A DNA stretch of 64,000 nt from Methylocystis sp. B8 (GTDB lineage: Bacteria > Pseudomonadota > Alphaproteobacteria > Rhizobiales > Beijerinckiaceae), in assembly GCF_005771425.1 (NCBI RefSeq), contig NZ_VBTZ01000001.1:806001-870000 (forward strand), read 5' to 3'. Made by a program: the position numbers and the translations under genes. The notes under the pieces are model-generated. The model was not told the origin of the DNA. It saw nothing but the letters and a program-made list of their open reading frames with translations, and did no database searches. Shown here in pieces: positions 44,672-56,408 of the stretch. How positions within the stretch are numbered: the stretch's first letter is position 1; every line of letters starts with the position of its first letter.

Positions 44672-44920
44672 ATGTTAGGAAATGCTATGAAAATCGGCTC
44701 GCCCAAGGGCGGAGGAAAGACGGAGGCCGGGGCGCGTCATGGCCGGCTCCTGTCCGGCTATTTAGTCAATCTGCATCGCGGGGCGGCGCCGGTGAGGGAA
44801 CTGATGCTCGCCGATATCGAGAGGTTTCAGTCGCTCGGAGCGACGGGTTATGCCGACGATCTAAAGCTCGCGCTCAAACGGTTCACGTCTGAATTTATCG
44901 AGAGAAAGGATCGGCGCTAA
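44672..44920 (+). CDS. Hypothetical protein, 82 residues
   Basis: A small basic soluble protein. The core GYLVNLHRGAAPVRELMLADIERFQSL and DLKLALKRFTSEFIERKDRR look like two amphipathic helices. ATG 44672 has GGAG seven bases upstream; ATG 44687 also has AGGA. No family is recognised. It follows the BLUF gene by about 60 bases on the same strand, so it could be a partner; this is only positional. Confidence 0.45.
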   Translation: MLGNAMKIGSPKGGGKTEAGARHGRLLSGYLVNLHRGAAPVRELMLADIERFQSLGATGYADDLKLALKRFTSEFIERKDRR

Positions 44921-44972
44921 ACTTTCGCGCGAAAGCGACTTGCCGCGCATCGCGCGGTCTATATAGAGCCGG

Positions 44973-45698
44973 ATGATGGGTTTGCGCCGAGCTCTTGCTT
45001 GTACGTCTCTGCTTGCCGCCGCTGTGCTCTCAGCGCCCGCGTATGCGGCTTCTGACTGTGGTTCTTTCGACTCAAGCAAGAAGCTTACGCTTATGCGTAT
45101 CGAGTCGAAGGCCCCGAAGGTCAACTTCGTCTCCGGCCCGAGCAAAAAGGCGCTGAACTGTCCTTCGAGCGAGCCCGCCTGCAGGCTGAAAGCTTTCCTC
45201 ACGCCAGGCGACGAGGCGCTGATTGAGGCGTCCGATGCGCCTTTCGTCTGCGCTACCTATGTCTCGGCGCGCGGGACGGAAACCACCGGGCTTTTGCCGC
45301 GCGAGGCTATTCAGCCCGTGGCGCCGGAAGCTGTCGCGCGCGCGAAATGGGAGGGCGAGTGGCGGCGCGCCGAGGCGAAGATCGTTCTCAAATCGCGCGG
45401 CGATGTCGTGAAGGTTTCCGGCAGCGCGACCTACGGCGCCGAAGACCCCGAGCGGGTCAAACGCGGCGCTGTGAATCTCGGAGAACTCGACGGCGAGGCC
45501 AAGCCGCGCGGAAATACGCTTGCGATTGGCTATGATCCTGATCGATCGGCGGATCTGCCGACCCCGGAAGCGGCGAAGGACAGCTGCGCCGCGCGGCTTT
45601 CTCTTTTTGGCCGCTATCTCGTCGTCGAAGACAATTTGGGCTGCGGCGGCATGAATGTGAGCTTTTCCGGCGTCTATGTGCGTGGCGCGGGGAAATAA
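44973..45698 (+). CDS. Secreted cysteine-containing hypothetical protein
   Basis: A 241-residue protein with a clear signal peptide (about 1-25, ALACTSLLAAAVLSAPAYA). The mature part has paired cysteines (SDCGSF, LNCPSSEPACRLK, FVCATY, DSCAARL, LGCGGM) suited to disulfides in the periplasm. A segment VLKSRGDVVKVSGSATYGAE suggests a beta-rich domain. No family name is certain. The shape (disulfide-rich, SH3-like first half) is seen in uncharacterised secreted proteins of Rhizobiales. It is convergent with pncB. Confidence 0.75.
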   Translation: MMGLRRALACTSLLAAAVLSAPAYAASDCGSFDSSKKLTLMRIESKAPKVNFVSGPSKKALNCPSSEPACRLKAFLTPGDEALIEASDAPFVCATYVSARGTETTGLLPREAIQPVAPEAVARAKWEGEWRRAEAKIVLKSRGDVVKVSGSATYGAEDPERVKRGAVNLGELDGEAKPRGNTLAIGYDPDRSADLPTPEAAKDSCAARLSLFGRYLVVEDNLGCGGMNVSFSGVYVRGAGK

Positions 45699-45714
45699 CG
45701 CGCGTCGGACGCCG

Positions 45715-47040
45715 TCAGTCGATCAACCGCGCGCGAGTCTCTCGCTCAAATTTCGCGAGTTCATCGCTGATCGCGACTTCATAGCGCTGATGTGAGCTGA
45801 GTGAGAGCAATTTCGGCGGAAGCACGGCGATCTGCTCTTTTGCGTAAGCGCGAATTTTCTGAAGGTCGGGTGATGCCGCGACGCGGCGACCGGAAAGCAT
45901 GACGGGCTGCAGCAAGGGAACGCCCGCTAGTGTTTCACTATGCCGGGCGATGACGTCCCCGACCGCGACGCCGTCTCGAAACTCTCGGAAAACCTGCTTG
46001 CGGCCCGGCAGCGATCGCTTGCCGGCCGAGAGTTTCATCCGTCCTTCGCCGGCGTATTCGGTGAGCTTATAGGCGATGTCGAGGGCAGGGGCGTCGCTCG
46101 AGACCGCCATATCCGTGCCGACGCCGAAAATATCGATCGGCGCGGCGCGCGACGTCAGCTCGTGGATCTTTGTTTCATCGAGACCGCCGCTTGCGACGAT
46201 CTGCACGTGGCTCAAGCCGGCGTCATCAAGAATGCGGCGCGCCTCTCGCGAAAGCGCGTCGAGATCGCCGGAGTCGAGACGCACAGCGCGAATTTTGAAG
46301 TTTGCGCCGCGCTCTCTCGCGAGCGCGACGACCTTCTTGACGCCTTCGATCGTATCGTAAGTGTCGACGAGCAGCGTCGTATCGGGAAAGACATCGCTGA
46401 AGGAGCGAAATGCTTCCATCTCCGACGCGCAGGCCTGGACAAAACTATGCGCCATCGTTCCGGCGACAGGCAGTCCATAGGCCTGTCCGGCGGCGACATT
46501 AGAGGTCGATTCAACGCCGCCGATGTAGAACGCGCGCGCGCCTTTATTGGCCGCATCGATTCCTTGCGCCCGTCTTGCGCCGAAATCGACGACGCTGCGG
46601 CCGCGCGCAGCAGCGACAATGCGCGCCGCTTTGGAGGCGAGGATCGTTTGCAGCCCAATCTGATTGAGAACGAGCGTTTCAATGAGTTGCGCTTCGGCGA
46701 TCGGCGCGACCACCTCCATGATCGGTTCGTTTTCAAAGAACGGCGCACCCTCGCGCATCGCATAAATGTCACCTGAGAAGCGAAAATTGGCGAGCCAATC
46801 GAGGAAAGGCTTTGAGGAAAATTCGAGCGAAGCGAGATAGTCGATCTGCGGCGCCTCAAAACGCAAATTCTCGATCTCGTCGAGAAGATCGTTCAAGCCG
46901 GCGGCGATCAGGAAATTGCGTTGCGGCGGCAACTTGCGCACGAAGAGGCTGAAGGTCGCCTGCGCGTCCATGCCTAATTCGAAATAGGCGCGCAGCATCG
47001 TGAATTCATAGAGATCCGCGAAGAGCGCGCTGCTGGACAC
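45715..47040 (-). CDS. pncB: Nicotinate phosphoribosyltransferase
   Basis: PncB joins nicotinate to phosphoribosyl diphosphate in NAD salvage. The 441-residue protein shows LFADLYEFTMLRAYFELGM at the start, VVDFGARRAQGIDAANKGAR near 150, VAGTMAHSFVQA with the active-site histidine near 195, LVDTYDTIEGVKK near 228 and VRLDSGDLDAL near 253. Length is normal. It lies 109 bases downstream of pncA, the enzyme that makes nicotinate, on the same strand. Confidence 0.94.
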   Translation of the reverse strand: MSSSALFADLYEFTMLRAYFELGMDAQATFSLFVRKLPPQRNFLIAAGLNDLLDEIENLRFEAPQIDYLASLEFSSKPFLDWLANFRFSGDIYAMREGAPFFENEPIMEVVAPIAEAQLIETLVLNQIGLQTILASKAARIVAAARGRSVVDFGARRAQGIDAANKGARAFYIGGVESTSNVAAGQAYGLPVAGTMAHSFVQACASEMEAFRSFSDVFPDTTLLVDTYDTIEGVKKVVALARERGANFKIRAVRLDSGDLDALSREARRILDDAGLSHVQIVASGGLDETKIHELTSRAAPIDIFGVGTDMAVSSDAPALDIAYKLTEYAGEGRMKLSAGKRSLPGRKQVFREFRDGVAVGDVIARHSETLAGVPLLQPVMLSGRRVAASPDLQKIRAYAKEQIAVLPPKLLSLSSHQRYEVAISDELAKFERETRARLID

Positions 47041-47149
47041 GGATGCTCCTTCTTAGGCCGAGATTGCCCTCGCGCCGGTCGGGACCATAGCCATGGCGTC
47101 GAGGCCGGGCAAATCTTCGCCGGCTTGTGCTGCAATCGGCCTCTGGATT

Positions 47150-47725
47150 TCAGCGCTCTTCGATGATAACGCCGGCCTTGCACATCTTTTCGACGGCGTC
47201 TCTTCCGCCTTCCGCTGTGATGGGGCGGGAGCCGGACAGACGCACATGCGTCTCAAACCCTTCCGCAATGGCGTCGAGCGCGGAGTCGCGCACGCAAACG
47301 TCGAGCGCCAATCCGACGATCAGCAGACGACGCACGTTGAGATCGCGCAGACGATCCGCCAGTCCCGTCGCGTTGAATGCGGAAAGCTGGTCGCGCTCTG
47401 GCGCTGCTCCTTTGGCGATGATGATCGCGCGCTCGGGCAGGCGCAGATCGGAATGGAACTCAGCGCCCGCGCTGCCCTGAACGCAGTGCGCTGGCCATGG
47501 TCCGCCAGACTCTCGAAAGCTCGCATGGCCTGGGGGATGCCAGTCGCGCGAGGCAAACACAGGAACGCCGGCAACGACCGCCTCCTCGATCAGCCCGTTC
47601 ACTACAGGGACAATCTTGTCGGCGTCGACGACTTCCAGCGCGCCGCCAGCGCAGAAATCGCGCTGCACGTCCAAGACGATGAGCGCGTCGCCGGCCTTCA
47701 GCCGCATCGCTTCGCTGGGCATCAT
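47150..47725 (-). CDS. pncA: Nicotinamidase
   Basis: PncA hydrolyses nicotinamide to nicotinate and ammonia. The 191-residue protein has LIVLDVQRDFCAGGAL with the catalytic aspartate D19, SRDWHPPGHASF for metal binding, IIAKGAAPERDQLSAF with the catalytic lysine, and GLALDVCVRDSALDA with the nucleophilic cysteine near residue 146. CGGAG six bases before the ATG at 47725 supports the start. It is upstream of pncB on the same strand, and with nadE it closes the salvage route. Confidence 0.94.
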   Translation of the reverse strand: MMPSEAMRLKAGDALIVLDVQRDFCAGGALEVVDADKIVPVVNGLIEEAVVAGVPVFASRDWHPPGHASFRESGGPWPAHCVQGSAGAEFHSDLRLPERAIIIAKGAAPERDQLSAFNATGLADRLRDLNVRRLLIVGLALDVCVRDSALDAIAEGFETHVRLSGSRPITAEGGRDAVEKMCKAGVIIEER

Positions 47726-47870
47726 GCTGCTCCGGATAACGGGCTTGGGTCAGACCGATCTCCAGATTTATGTCTTTAGCTCATGGGAACAAGACAAGTT
47801 TTCTTTTTCGTATGACGATGAGAGCGCCTGTAGGCCAGAGAAATTCCTGCAGGACAGGGGGCTTCAACAA

Positions 47871-48006
47871 GCAGTCCTCATGCTGAGGAGGCGCCTGAAA
47901 GGCACCGTCTCGAAGCACGAGGGCTGCGATGCTGACAGGGCGCTTCGTGGAGATGGGCCCTCGTCCTTCGAGACGCGCGCTTTGCGCGCTCCTCAGGATG
48001 AGGGCC
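47871..48006. repeat. Family B inverted repeat pair in the pncA-gyrB gap
   Basis: CCTCATGCTGAGGAGGCGCC, GTCTCGAAGCACGAGG and then the inverse CCCTCGTCCTTCGAGACGCG, CTCCTCAGGATGAGGGCC. It occupies most of the 304-base gap between pncA and the end of gyrB; the rest shows nothing else. Confidence 0.85.
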
Positions 48007-48029
48007 TTAGTACGAGAGCCCGGCGCCGC

Positions 48030-50591
<2,562 letters not shown>

Positions 50592-50638
50592 CTACCCTTT
50601 CGAATCAATCGGATAGGTCCAATTCGACGATTCGCGCG

Positions 50639-51244
50639 TCAGTGGTATCCTTCCTCGGCGAGCACTTGGCGGACCGCGGCGCGCGACTTCATGCGCTGGT
50701 AGTGCGCAGCGCAGTTCGGCGGCAGCGTCATGCCCGTCTTGTCGGCCCAGAATTCGACATAGAACAGGGCCGCGTCGGCGATGGAGAAGTCGCCCGCCAC
50801 ATAGTCGCGGCCGGCGAGTTCGGCGTTCACTGTTTGAAAGGCCGCTTCGGCGATGGCGCGCCCTTCGGCGATGATTTGCTCCCGCTCGTCGCCATAGCGC
50901 TCTGGCGTGAAGACGCGGCGAAAACCGTCGCCGTGGATGTGGCCGGTACAGAAAACGAGCATCGCGAACGCTTCTTGCGCCCGTGTGGGCTCGGAGGGCA
51001 GAAGCTTCCGCCGCGGGTAGGTCTGCGCCAGCCACGTCGCAATGCTGACGAAATCTGTCAGCGCCGTACCATCGTCGCGCACGAGCGTCGGGATCGTGCC
51101 GTGGGGATTGATCGCCAGATATTCCGGCTTCAAATGGTCGCCGCGCGGCAGATTGAGCACATAGGCTTCGAAAACAAGGCCGATCTCTTCGAGAAGGATG
51201 TGAATGCCGGTCGAACAGGAGCCCGGCGTCATGTAGAATTTCAT
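50639..51244 (-). CDS. Glutathione S-transferase-family protein
   Basis: A 201-residue protein. The N-terminal thioredoxin-like domain (MKFYMTPGSCSTGIHILLEE; INPHGTIPTLVRDDG with the cis-proline loop; LTDFVSIATWLAQTY) is followed by a helical domain with YVAGDFSIADAALFYVEFW, the N-capping box of GST folds. A serine/cysteine at SCSTG is the likely catalytic residue, as in beta-class enzymes. Substrate unknown. It separates gyrB from recF, both on the same strand. Confidence 0.9.
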   Translation of the reverse strand: MKFYMTPGSCSTGIHILLEEIGLVFEAYVLNLPRGDHLKPEYLAINPHGTIPTLVRDDGTALTDFVSIATWLAQTYPRRKLLPSEPTRAQEAFAMLVFCTGHIHGDGFRRVFTPERYGDEREQIIAEGRAIAEAAFQTVNAELAGRDYVAGDFSIADAALFYVEFWADKTGMTLPPNCAAHYQRMKSRAAVRQVLAEEGYH

Positions 51245-51322
51245 TGATGCCTCTGGAGGGTTGCGCAGCCGTTGCAACCTCGGCGCCACCGCGCGACGCC
51301 ATCATCAAGGTCCGAGCGGTTT

Positions 51323-52462
51323 CTACGCTGAGGTTATTCGTCCGGGAGTCACGAGCAGAAGTTCGGCGCGACCCCACAAGGGCTCAAACAGCGCGGGGTC
51401 GGCGCCGGTCATCCAGACCTGTCCGCCAAGCGCCTGCAGTTCGTCGTAGAGCGCCTCGCGGCGCTTCACATCGAAATGCGCCGCGACCTCATCGAGCAGG
51501 AGGATCGGCGCCTGGCCAGTCATCGCATCGACCAGCTTGGCGTGCGCCAGCGTGAGCCCCATCAGCAGCGCTTTCTGCTCGCCGGTCGAACAGGCGCGCG
51601 CCGCTTCATTCTTGGGGCCATGCCGCACAGCCAGGTCGCTCGCCTGCGGACCGATTAAGGTGCGTCCGGCGGCGGCGTCGCGGCGGCGCAACGCCGCGAG
51701 TTCGCCGCGATACCATTCTTCGACGACGAGCGCAGGCTCAAGCCCGAGACGCTGCTCCAGCTCGCCTTCGATCGTCACGTCCGCCCAGGGAAACGACGAA
51801 GCGTCGTTGCGGCCAGCGGCGATCAGCGTAGCAAGCCGCGAGACGGTCTCGCGTCTGGCGGCGGCTACCGCAACGCCAAGCGCAGCGATTTCTTGTTCTG
51901 CGGCGTCGAGCCAGCGCCGGTCCGAAACGCCTTCTTCGAGAAGCCGGTTTCGATTGCGCAGCGCACGCTCCAGCCTATTGGCCCGCGCGCCGTGCTCGGC
52001 GTCGACGCCGAGCGCCAGCCGGTCCAAAAAGCGTCGGCGCTCGCCCGCTGGCCCCGAAAACAGCCCATCCATCGCTGGGGTGAGCCAGAGCACGCGTACG
52101 TAATCGGCAAAGGCGCGCGCTGACGTCGCAGGCTCGCGATCGATACGGAAAAGTCGCTCGCCCGACGCTGTCAGCCCGTGCCCGAGCTGCGTCGTCGCGC
52201 CGTCGATCTCGACTTCGATCGAGCCGGCGAAACCGCCGGAACCGCCGCGTCTTGCGCATTCGGCAAGCTCCGCGCGACGTAGGCCGCGGCCGGGCGAGAA
52301 CAACGACAGGGCTTCGAGCAAATTGGTTTTGCCGGCTCCATTCTCGCCAAAAAGCGCAATCATCGGCGACTCGAACCGGCAATCGAGCGCCGCATAAGAT
52401 CGGAAATCACTGAGCGTCAGACGGCGCACGCGCGGCGCGTTCTTGATCGCGACCGTCATCAC
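51323..52462 (-). CDS. recF: DNA repair/replication protein RecF
   Basis: RecF binds gapped DNA with RecO and RecR and loads RecA. The 379-residue ABC/SMC-type ATPase has Walker A FGENGAGKTNLLEALSLF near residue 38, the signature STGEQKALLMGL near 288 and Walker B ILLLDEVAAHFD near 315. VRRLTLSDFRSYAALDC at the start is the family N-terminus. The gyrB-recF closeness is ancestral to the dnaA-dnaN-recF-gyrB cluster, but dnaN is not here. Confidence 0.96.
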   Translation of the reverse strand: MMTVAIKNAPRVRRLTLSDFRSYAALDCRFESPMIALFGENGAGKTNLLEALSLFSPGRGLRRAELAECARRGGSGGFAGSIEVEIDGATTQLGHGLTASGERLFRIDREPATSARAFADYVRVLWLTPAMDGLFSGPAGERRRFLDRLALGVDAEHGARANRLERALRNRNRLLEEGVSDRRWLDAAEQEIAALGVAVAAARRETVSRLATLIAAGRNDASSFPWADVTIEGELEQRLGLEPALVVEEWYRGELAALRRRDAAAGRTLIGPQASDLAVRHGPKNEAARACSTGEQKALLMGLTLAHAKLVDAMTGQAPILLLDEVAAHFDVKRREALYDELQALGGQVWMTGADPALFEPLWGRAELLLVTPGRITSA

Positions 52463-52505
52463 GACACTGTCCCGCCGAAGCGATGCGGCGCACGCGCGCT
52501 GACGA

Positions 52506-53054
52506 TCATTGTGGCCTGGAAACGCGGCGGCCCGGCGAGAGGATGGCGTAGCTGTGAGGCCCGGTGTAGGACGTCATGACGGCTTCGATCAAAGGTTCGT
52601 CCGAACCTTCAACGTTCGACCAATCGACTGTGAAACTCGCGCCCGTTCCGCCGCGAACGTCATCTTGGGCAATGATCACCTGCAGAGAGGCATAGGGCTT
52701 CAGATAAAGCGGCTCGTTCAAGTAGCTTTCAATCAATTGCCCCGAGCCGCTGCGATATTCGATCTTGTCGATCGCCAGAATGTTCGTAGCCGAGGCGTTA
52801 TGAATAGAGAGCGCGCCGGAGAAGTTCAGCCGCGTCACGCCGCCTTGCCCAATGAGCGTCGAATGCAGCGGAATGAGCGTGCGTCCACGAATGGCGAGTC
52901 TTTCCGCCGGGGCGGATGTCGTGGCGTCGGGGCTGACGATAACGGGCTGAGCCGAAGATAAGGGCCGGGCTGCGCATTCGGTTGCGAAGGCGATCAAGAC
53001 GAGAGCGAGCGCAAGAACACGCGGGCAAAGGCTAAGCGGCGCTGCGCGCATCAT
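52506..53054 (-). CDS. DUF3124 secreted protein
   Basis: A 182-residue exported protein. A signal peptide ends near residue 28 (LALALVLIAFATECAA). The DUF3124 domain shows LIPLHSTLIG, FSGALSIHNASATNILAIDK, IEYRSGSGQLIESYLNEPLY and FTVDWSNVEGSDEPLIEAVM. It is a beta-sandwich family of unknown role, in the periplasm. ATG 53054 (or 53051) is chosen; the upstream extension crosses the coaBC leader. It is divergent from coaBC. Confidence 0.82.
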   Translation of the reverse strand: MMRAAPLSLCPRVLALALVLIAFATECAARPLSSAQPVIVSPDATTSAPAERLAIRGRTLIPLHSTLIGQGGVTRLNFSGALSIHNASATNILAIDKIEYRSGSGQLIESYLNEPLYLKPYASLQVIIAQDDVRGGTGASFTVDWSNVEGSDEPLIEAVMTSYTGPHSYAILSPGRRVSRPQ

Positions 53055-53310
53055 TTCTTTCCGTATGACATAGGCTGGGCGCCGGGCGACCCGGCGCACA
53101 CTACCATTGCGCCGCGAAAGGTCTAATCGAAGGAGTGCGCCGCCTAGGCGGACTGCGGGCCTGCGCGACGACGCGCCGCATGCCGGCAAGTCGTCACAGC
53201 GGCGCAAAGCGCCTCCCACGCGACAAAATTCTCGTTTTTTGGACGAGCGAAGCCGTTTGGCCTTGCCGGTAAAATCTGTATTCTCCGGCTGCGGCGATCG
53301 GAGTTTTTCA

Positions 53311-54579
53311 GTGGCGGGCGTGGGTCATGCGCAAAGCCTTGCGGCTAAGCGCGTCTTGCTGATTGTCGGCGGGGGGATCGCCGCATACAAGTCGCTCGAT
53401 CTCGTTCGGCGTCTGCGCGAACGAGGCGCGCGGGTGCGCGTCGTCATGACCGCAGCGGCCAAGGAGTTCGTGACTCCGCTCGCCTTCGTCAGCGTCGCCA
53501 ATGAGAAAGTCTATGACGATCTCTTCTCCGCGATCGACGAGCAGGAGGTGGGGCATATCCAGCTCTCGCGCGACGCGGACCTTATCGTCGTTGCGCCGGC
53601 GACGGCGCATATAATGGCGCGTGCGGCGCGAGGTCTATGCGACGATCTCGCGACCACCTTGCTGCTTGCGACCGACAAGCGCGTTCTTTATGCGCCGGCG
53701 ATGAATGTGCGCATGTGGCTTCATCCTGCGACGCAGCGCAATGTCTCGACCCTCCATGGCGACGGCGCCTGGTTTGTCGGACCGAATGTCGGCGACATGG
53801 CTTGCGGCGAATATGGGCCCGGGCGCATGAGCGAGCCTCTCGAGATTGTCGAAGCGATCGAGACTGCGCTGAAGCAGGATACTCGATTGCCGGCGCCCGA
53901 AGGACTTTTGGCGCGCGGCGGCGCGCTTGAAGGCCTGCATGTCGTCGTGACGTCCGGTCCCACTCATGAGCCGATCGATCCGGTGCGCTATATCGCCAAC
54001 CGATCGTCAGGTCGGCAAGGCCACGCCATCGCGGTGGCGGCGGCGCGCGCCGGCGCGCGTGTGACGCTGGTTTCAGGGCCCGTCGCGCTGTCCGATCCGC
54101 CCGGTTGCGAGGTTATACATATAAAGAGTGCGCGAGACATGCTCACCGCCGTGGAGGCTACGCTTCCTGCGGATATATTCATCGCCGCGGCGGCCGTCGC
54201 CGACTGGCGTATCGAGCCGGCGCGCGACAAGATCAAGAAGGGCGAGTGCGGCGCTCCTTCTCTGTCACTCGTTGAAAATCCCGACATTCTCGCGACCGTC
54301 TCACAGGGACTGCGGCGTCCGCGCCTCGTCGTCGGCTTTGCAGCCGAAACCAGCGACCTTATCCGCCATGCGCAAGAGAAGCTCGCGCGAAAGGGATGCG
54401 ATCTCATCGTCGCCAATGACGTCAGCGAGGGAACGGACGTTTTCGGCGGCGCGACCAACGAAGCCCATCTCGTTACGCGCTCTGGCGTCGAGGATTGGCC
54501 GCGGCTTCGCAAGGAGGATCTCGCAGAACGGCTTGTGGCGCGCCTCGCGCAGATGATCCGCGCCGGGGCGACGCCATGA
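53311..54579 (+). CDS. coaBC: Phosphopantothenoylcysteine decarboxylase/synthetase
   Basis: CoaBC carries out two steps of coenzyme A synthesis. The N-terminal flavoprotein CoaC has RVLLIVGGGIAAYKSLDLVR, the active histidine in VGHIQLSRDADL and the PAMNVRMW motif. The C-terminal CoaB has VTSGPTHEPIDPVRYI-NRSSGRQGHA, AAAVADWR and DKIKKGE. At 422 residues it is a full fusion. GTG 53311 with GGAG upstream is the likely start; longer starts add a basic, low-complexity region. It overlaps dut by four bases. Confidence 0.95.
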   Translation: MAGVGHAQSLAAKRVLLIVGGGIAAYKSLDLVRRLRERGARVRVVMTAAAKEFVTPLAFVSVANEKVYDDLFSAIDEQEVGHIQLSRDADLIVVAPATAHIMARAARGLCDDLATTLLLATDKRVLYAPAMNVRMWLHPATQRNVSTLHGDGAWFVGPNVGDMACGEYGPGRMSEPLEIVEAIETALKQDTRLPAPEGLLARGGALEGLHVVVTSGPTHEPIDPVRYIANRSSGRQGHAIAVAAARAGARVTLVSGPVALSDPPGCEVIHIKSARDMLTAVEATLPADIFIAAAAVADWRIEPARDKIKKGECGAPSLSLVENPDILATVSQGLRRPRLVVGFAAETSDLIRHAQEKLARKGCDLIVANDVSEGTDVFGGATNEAHLVTRSGVEDWPRLRKEDLAERLVARLAQMIRAGATP

Positions 54580-55040
54580 AAGTCGCGATCCGCCGACTGC
54601 CGAACGCCGAGAATCTGCCGTCGCCGGCTTACGCCAGCGAGGGAGCGGCGGGCATCGATCTCTATGCCGCGCTCGCGCCGGGTCAAAAGCTGGTGCTGGA
54701 GCCCGGCGCGCGCGATCTCGTTCCTACGGGACTCTCGATTGCGTTGCCGCGAGGCTATGAGGGGCAGGTTCGCCCGCGCTCGGGCTTGGCCGTCGAGCGC
54801 GGCGTCACCATTCTCAACGCCCCAGGCACCATCGACAGCGACTATCGCGGCGAGATCAAAACGCTTCTGATCAATCTCGGGGCGCAACCCTTTGAGATTG
54901 TGCGCGGCATGCGCATCGCGCAGCTCGTTATTGCGCCGGTCACGCATGTGACGCTTGTTGAGGTCGACGATCTTGACGCAACGTCGCGCGGCGCCGGCGG
55001 CTTCGGGTCGACGGGACTGGGCGGAGAAGGCGCGCCATGA
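54576..55040 (+). CDS. dut: dUTP pyrophosphatase
   Basis: Dut hydrolyses dUTP to dUMP and keeps uracil out of DNA. The 154-residue trimeric-type enzyme has motif 1 (SEGAAGIDLYAAL), motif 2 (RPRSGLAV), motif 3 (LNAPGTIDSDYRGEIKTLLI), motif 4 (GMRIAQLVIAPV) and the mobile C-terminal motif 5 (GAGGFGSTGLGG). It is coupled to coaBC by an ATGA overlap and to the following Rrf2 gene in the same way. Confidence 0.97.
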   Translation: MKVAIRRLPNAENLPSPAYASEGAAGIDLYAALAPGQKLVLEPGARDLVPTGLSIALPRGYEGQVRPRSGLAVERGVTILNAPGTIDSDYRGEIKTLLINLGAQPFEIVRGMRIAQLVIAPVTHVTLVEVDDLDATSRGAGGFGSTGLGGEGAP

Positions 55041-55480
55041 AGCTTCTGCCGCGCGCCGCCCGCTTCGCGCTCATGGCGACGCTCGACGTCGCGCTTCATG
55101 CGCGTGGTCGGCCGGTGTCGTCAAAGCAGCTCGCCGCGCGTCATGATCTCCCGCCGCGACGATTGGAGACGATTTTGCAGGCTCTGGTGCGGGCCGGGAT
55201 TCTTAAAAGCGTCAGAGGGCCTGCGGGCGGCTATGCGCTGGCGCGCGAGAGGCGCCGTTTGTCGGTCGGCGAAATCGTTCGCGTCGCATTGCGCGCGGAG
55301 GAGGAGGCGCCAGACGTCGCGCCGCCGCTGCTCTCGGCGGTGCTCGAGCCGGTCATCGCCGATGCTGAGGAGAGCGCGTTACGGCGGCTCGACGATGTGA
55401 CGCTCGACAATCTGCACGCCCGCGCGGTCGCGCATGGTTTTGGAGAAAGGCCGGACGCGAGCGGCGATTTTGAGATATGA
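55037..55480 (+). CDS. Rrf2-family regulator without cysteines
   Basis: A 147-residue winged-helix protein beginning [20 protein letters not shown], with [20 protein letters not shown] and [20 protein letters not shown], as in Rrf2 proteins (IscR, NsrR, RirA). The cluster-binding cysteines normally found near residues 90-110 are missing and there is no cysteine anywhere, so it cannot hold an Fe-S cluster of its own. It overlaps dut by four bases at its start and the following enoyl-CoA hydratase frame at its end. Targets unknown. Confidence 0.9.
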   Translation: MKLLPRAARFALMATLDVALHARGRPVSSKQLAARHDLPPRRLETILQALVRAGILKSVRGPAGGYALARERRRLSVGEIVRVALRAEEEAPDVAPPLLSAVLEPVIADAEESALRRLDDVTLDNLHARAVAHGFGERPDASGDFEI

Positions 55481-55518
55481 AGCGCGCAAGCCGGCGAAGC
55501 CGCCGGAAGGAGGCGCGT

Positions 55519-56292
55519 ATGTCCTATGAAACCATTCAAGTCGAGACGCAGGGTCGAGTTGGACTGATCCGGCTCAACCGGCCAGAAGCGCTCAATGCGC
55601 TGAACGCCCGACTGATCGCCGAGCTCGACGACGCGCTTTCGGCGTTTGAGTCCAATGATGGCGTTGGCTGCATGGTCCTGACGGGGTCCGAGAAGGCCTT
55701 TGCCGCAGGCGCCGACATCAAGGAAATGCGCGACAAGAAATTCATCGACGCCTTTCTCGACGATTTCATCGGCCGGTGGGACGTCGTGGCGCGCGCGCGC
55801 AAGCCGATCATCGCCGCCGTCGCCGGGTTCGCGCTGGGAGGCGGCTGCGAAATCGCGATGATGTGCGACTTCATTCTCGCAGCGGACACGGCGGTCTTTG
55901 GACAGCCGGAAATCAAGCTTGGCGTTATACCAGGCGCTGGCGGCACGCAGCGCTTAACTCGCGCCGTCGGCAAGGCGAAGGCGATGGACCTCATTCTTAC
56001 CGGCCGGATGATGGGAGCGGAGGAGGCGGAGCGGGCCGGCCTGGTCGCGCGGATCGTCCCGGCCGCGGATCTGCTCGCCGAGGCGATCAAGACCGCCGCG
56101 ACCATCGCGTCCCTGTCGCTTCCCGCGGTTCTCATGGCCAAGGAGGCGGTCAACCGCGCTTTCGAGGCGACGCTCGCCGAAGGAATTCGGCACGAGCGGG
56201 GGCTCTTCTATTCGCTTTTCGCCACGGATGACCAAAAAGAAGGCATGAGCGCCTTCGTCGAGAAGCGGAAGCCGGCCTTCGCCAATCGCTAG
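55519..56292 (+). CDS. Enoyl-CoA hydratase
   Basis: A 257-residue crotonase-fold enzyme that hydrates trans-2-enoyl-CoA in beta-oxidation. Motifs: INRP-like [32 protein letters not shown] with the oxyanion hole, [15 protein letters not shown] with the first catalytic glutamate near 114, and [19 protein letters not shown] with the second near 134. GGAAGGAGG lies seven bases before the ATG. This position next to rpsT and dnaA is usual in Rhizobiales. Specificity for short-chain substrates is likely but not proven. Confidence 0.93.
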   Translation: MSYETIQVETQGRVGLIRLNRPEALNALNARLIAELDDALSAFESNDGVGCMVLTGSEKAFAAGADIKEMRDKKFIDAFLDDFIGRWDVVARARKPIIAAVAGFALGGGCEIAMMCDFILAADTAVFGQPEIKLGVIPGAGGTQRLTRAVGKAKAMDLILTGRMMGAEEAERAGLVARIVPAADLLAEAIKTAATIASLSLPAVLMAKEAVNRAFEATLAEGIRHERGLFYSLFATDDQKEGMSAFVEKRKPAFANR

Positions 56293-56408
56293 GCGGCCAT
56301 TGACGCGGGGCCCGCGCCGCGCTTATAAACCCGCCACTTGGCCGCGATTTCGCGGCCCTTTGGTTTTTGGGCGGCGGAATCGCCGTCTTTTTCAAGGACA
56401 CGCAAAGC

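Noticed and set aside
53107-53310. 68-residue N-terminal extension of CoaBC
   Set aside because: It is basic and low in complexity, unlike any CoaC N-terminus; GTG 53311 with GGAG fits better.
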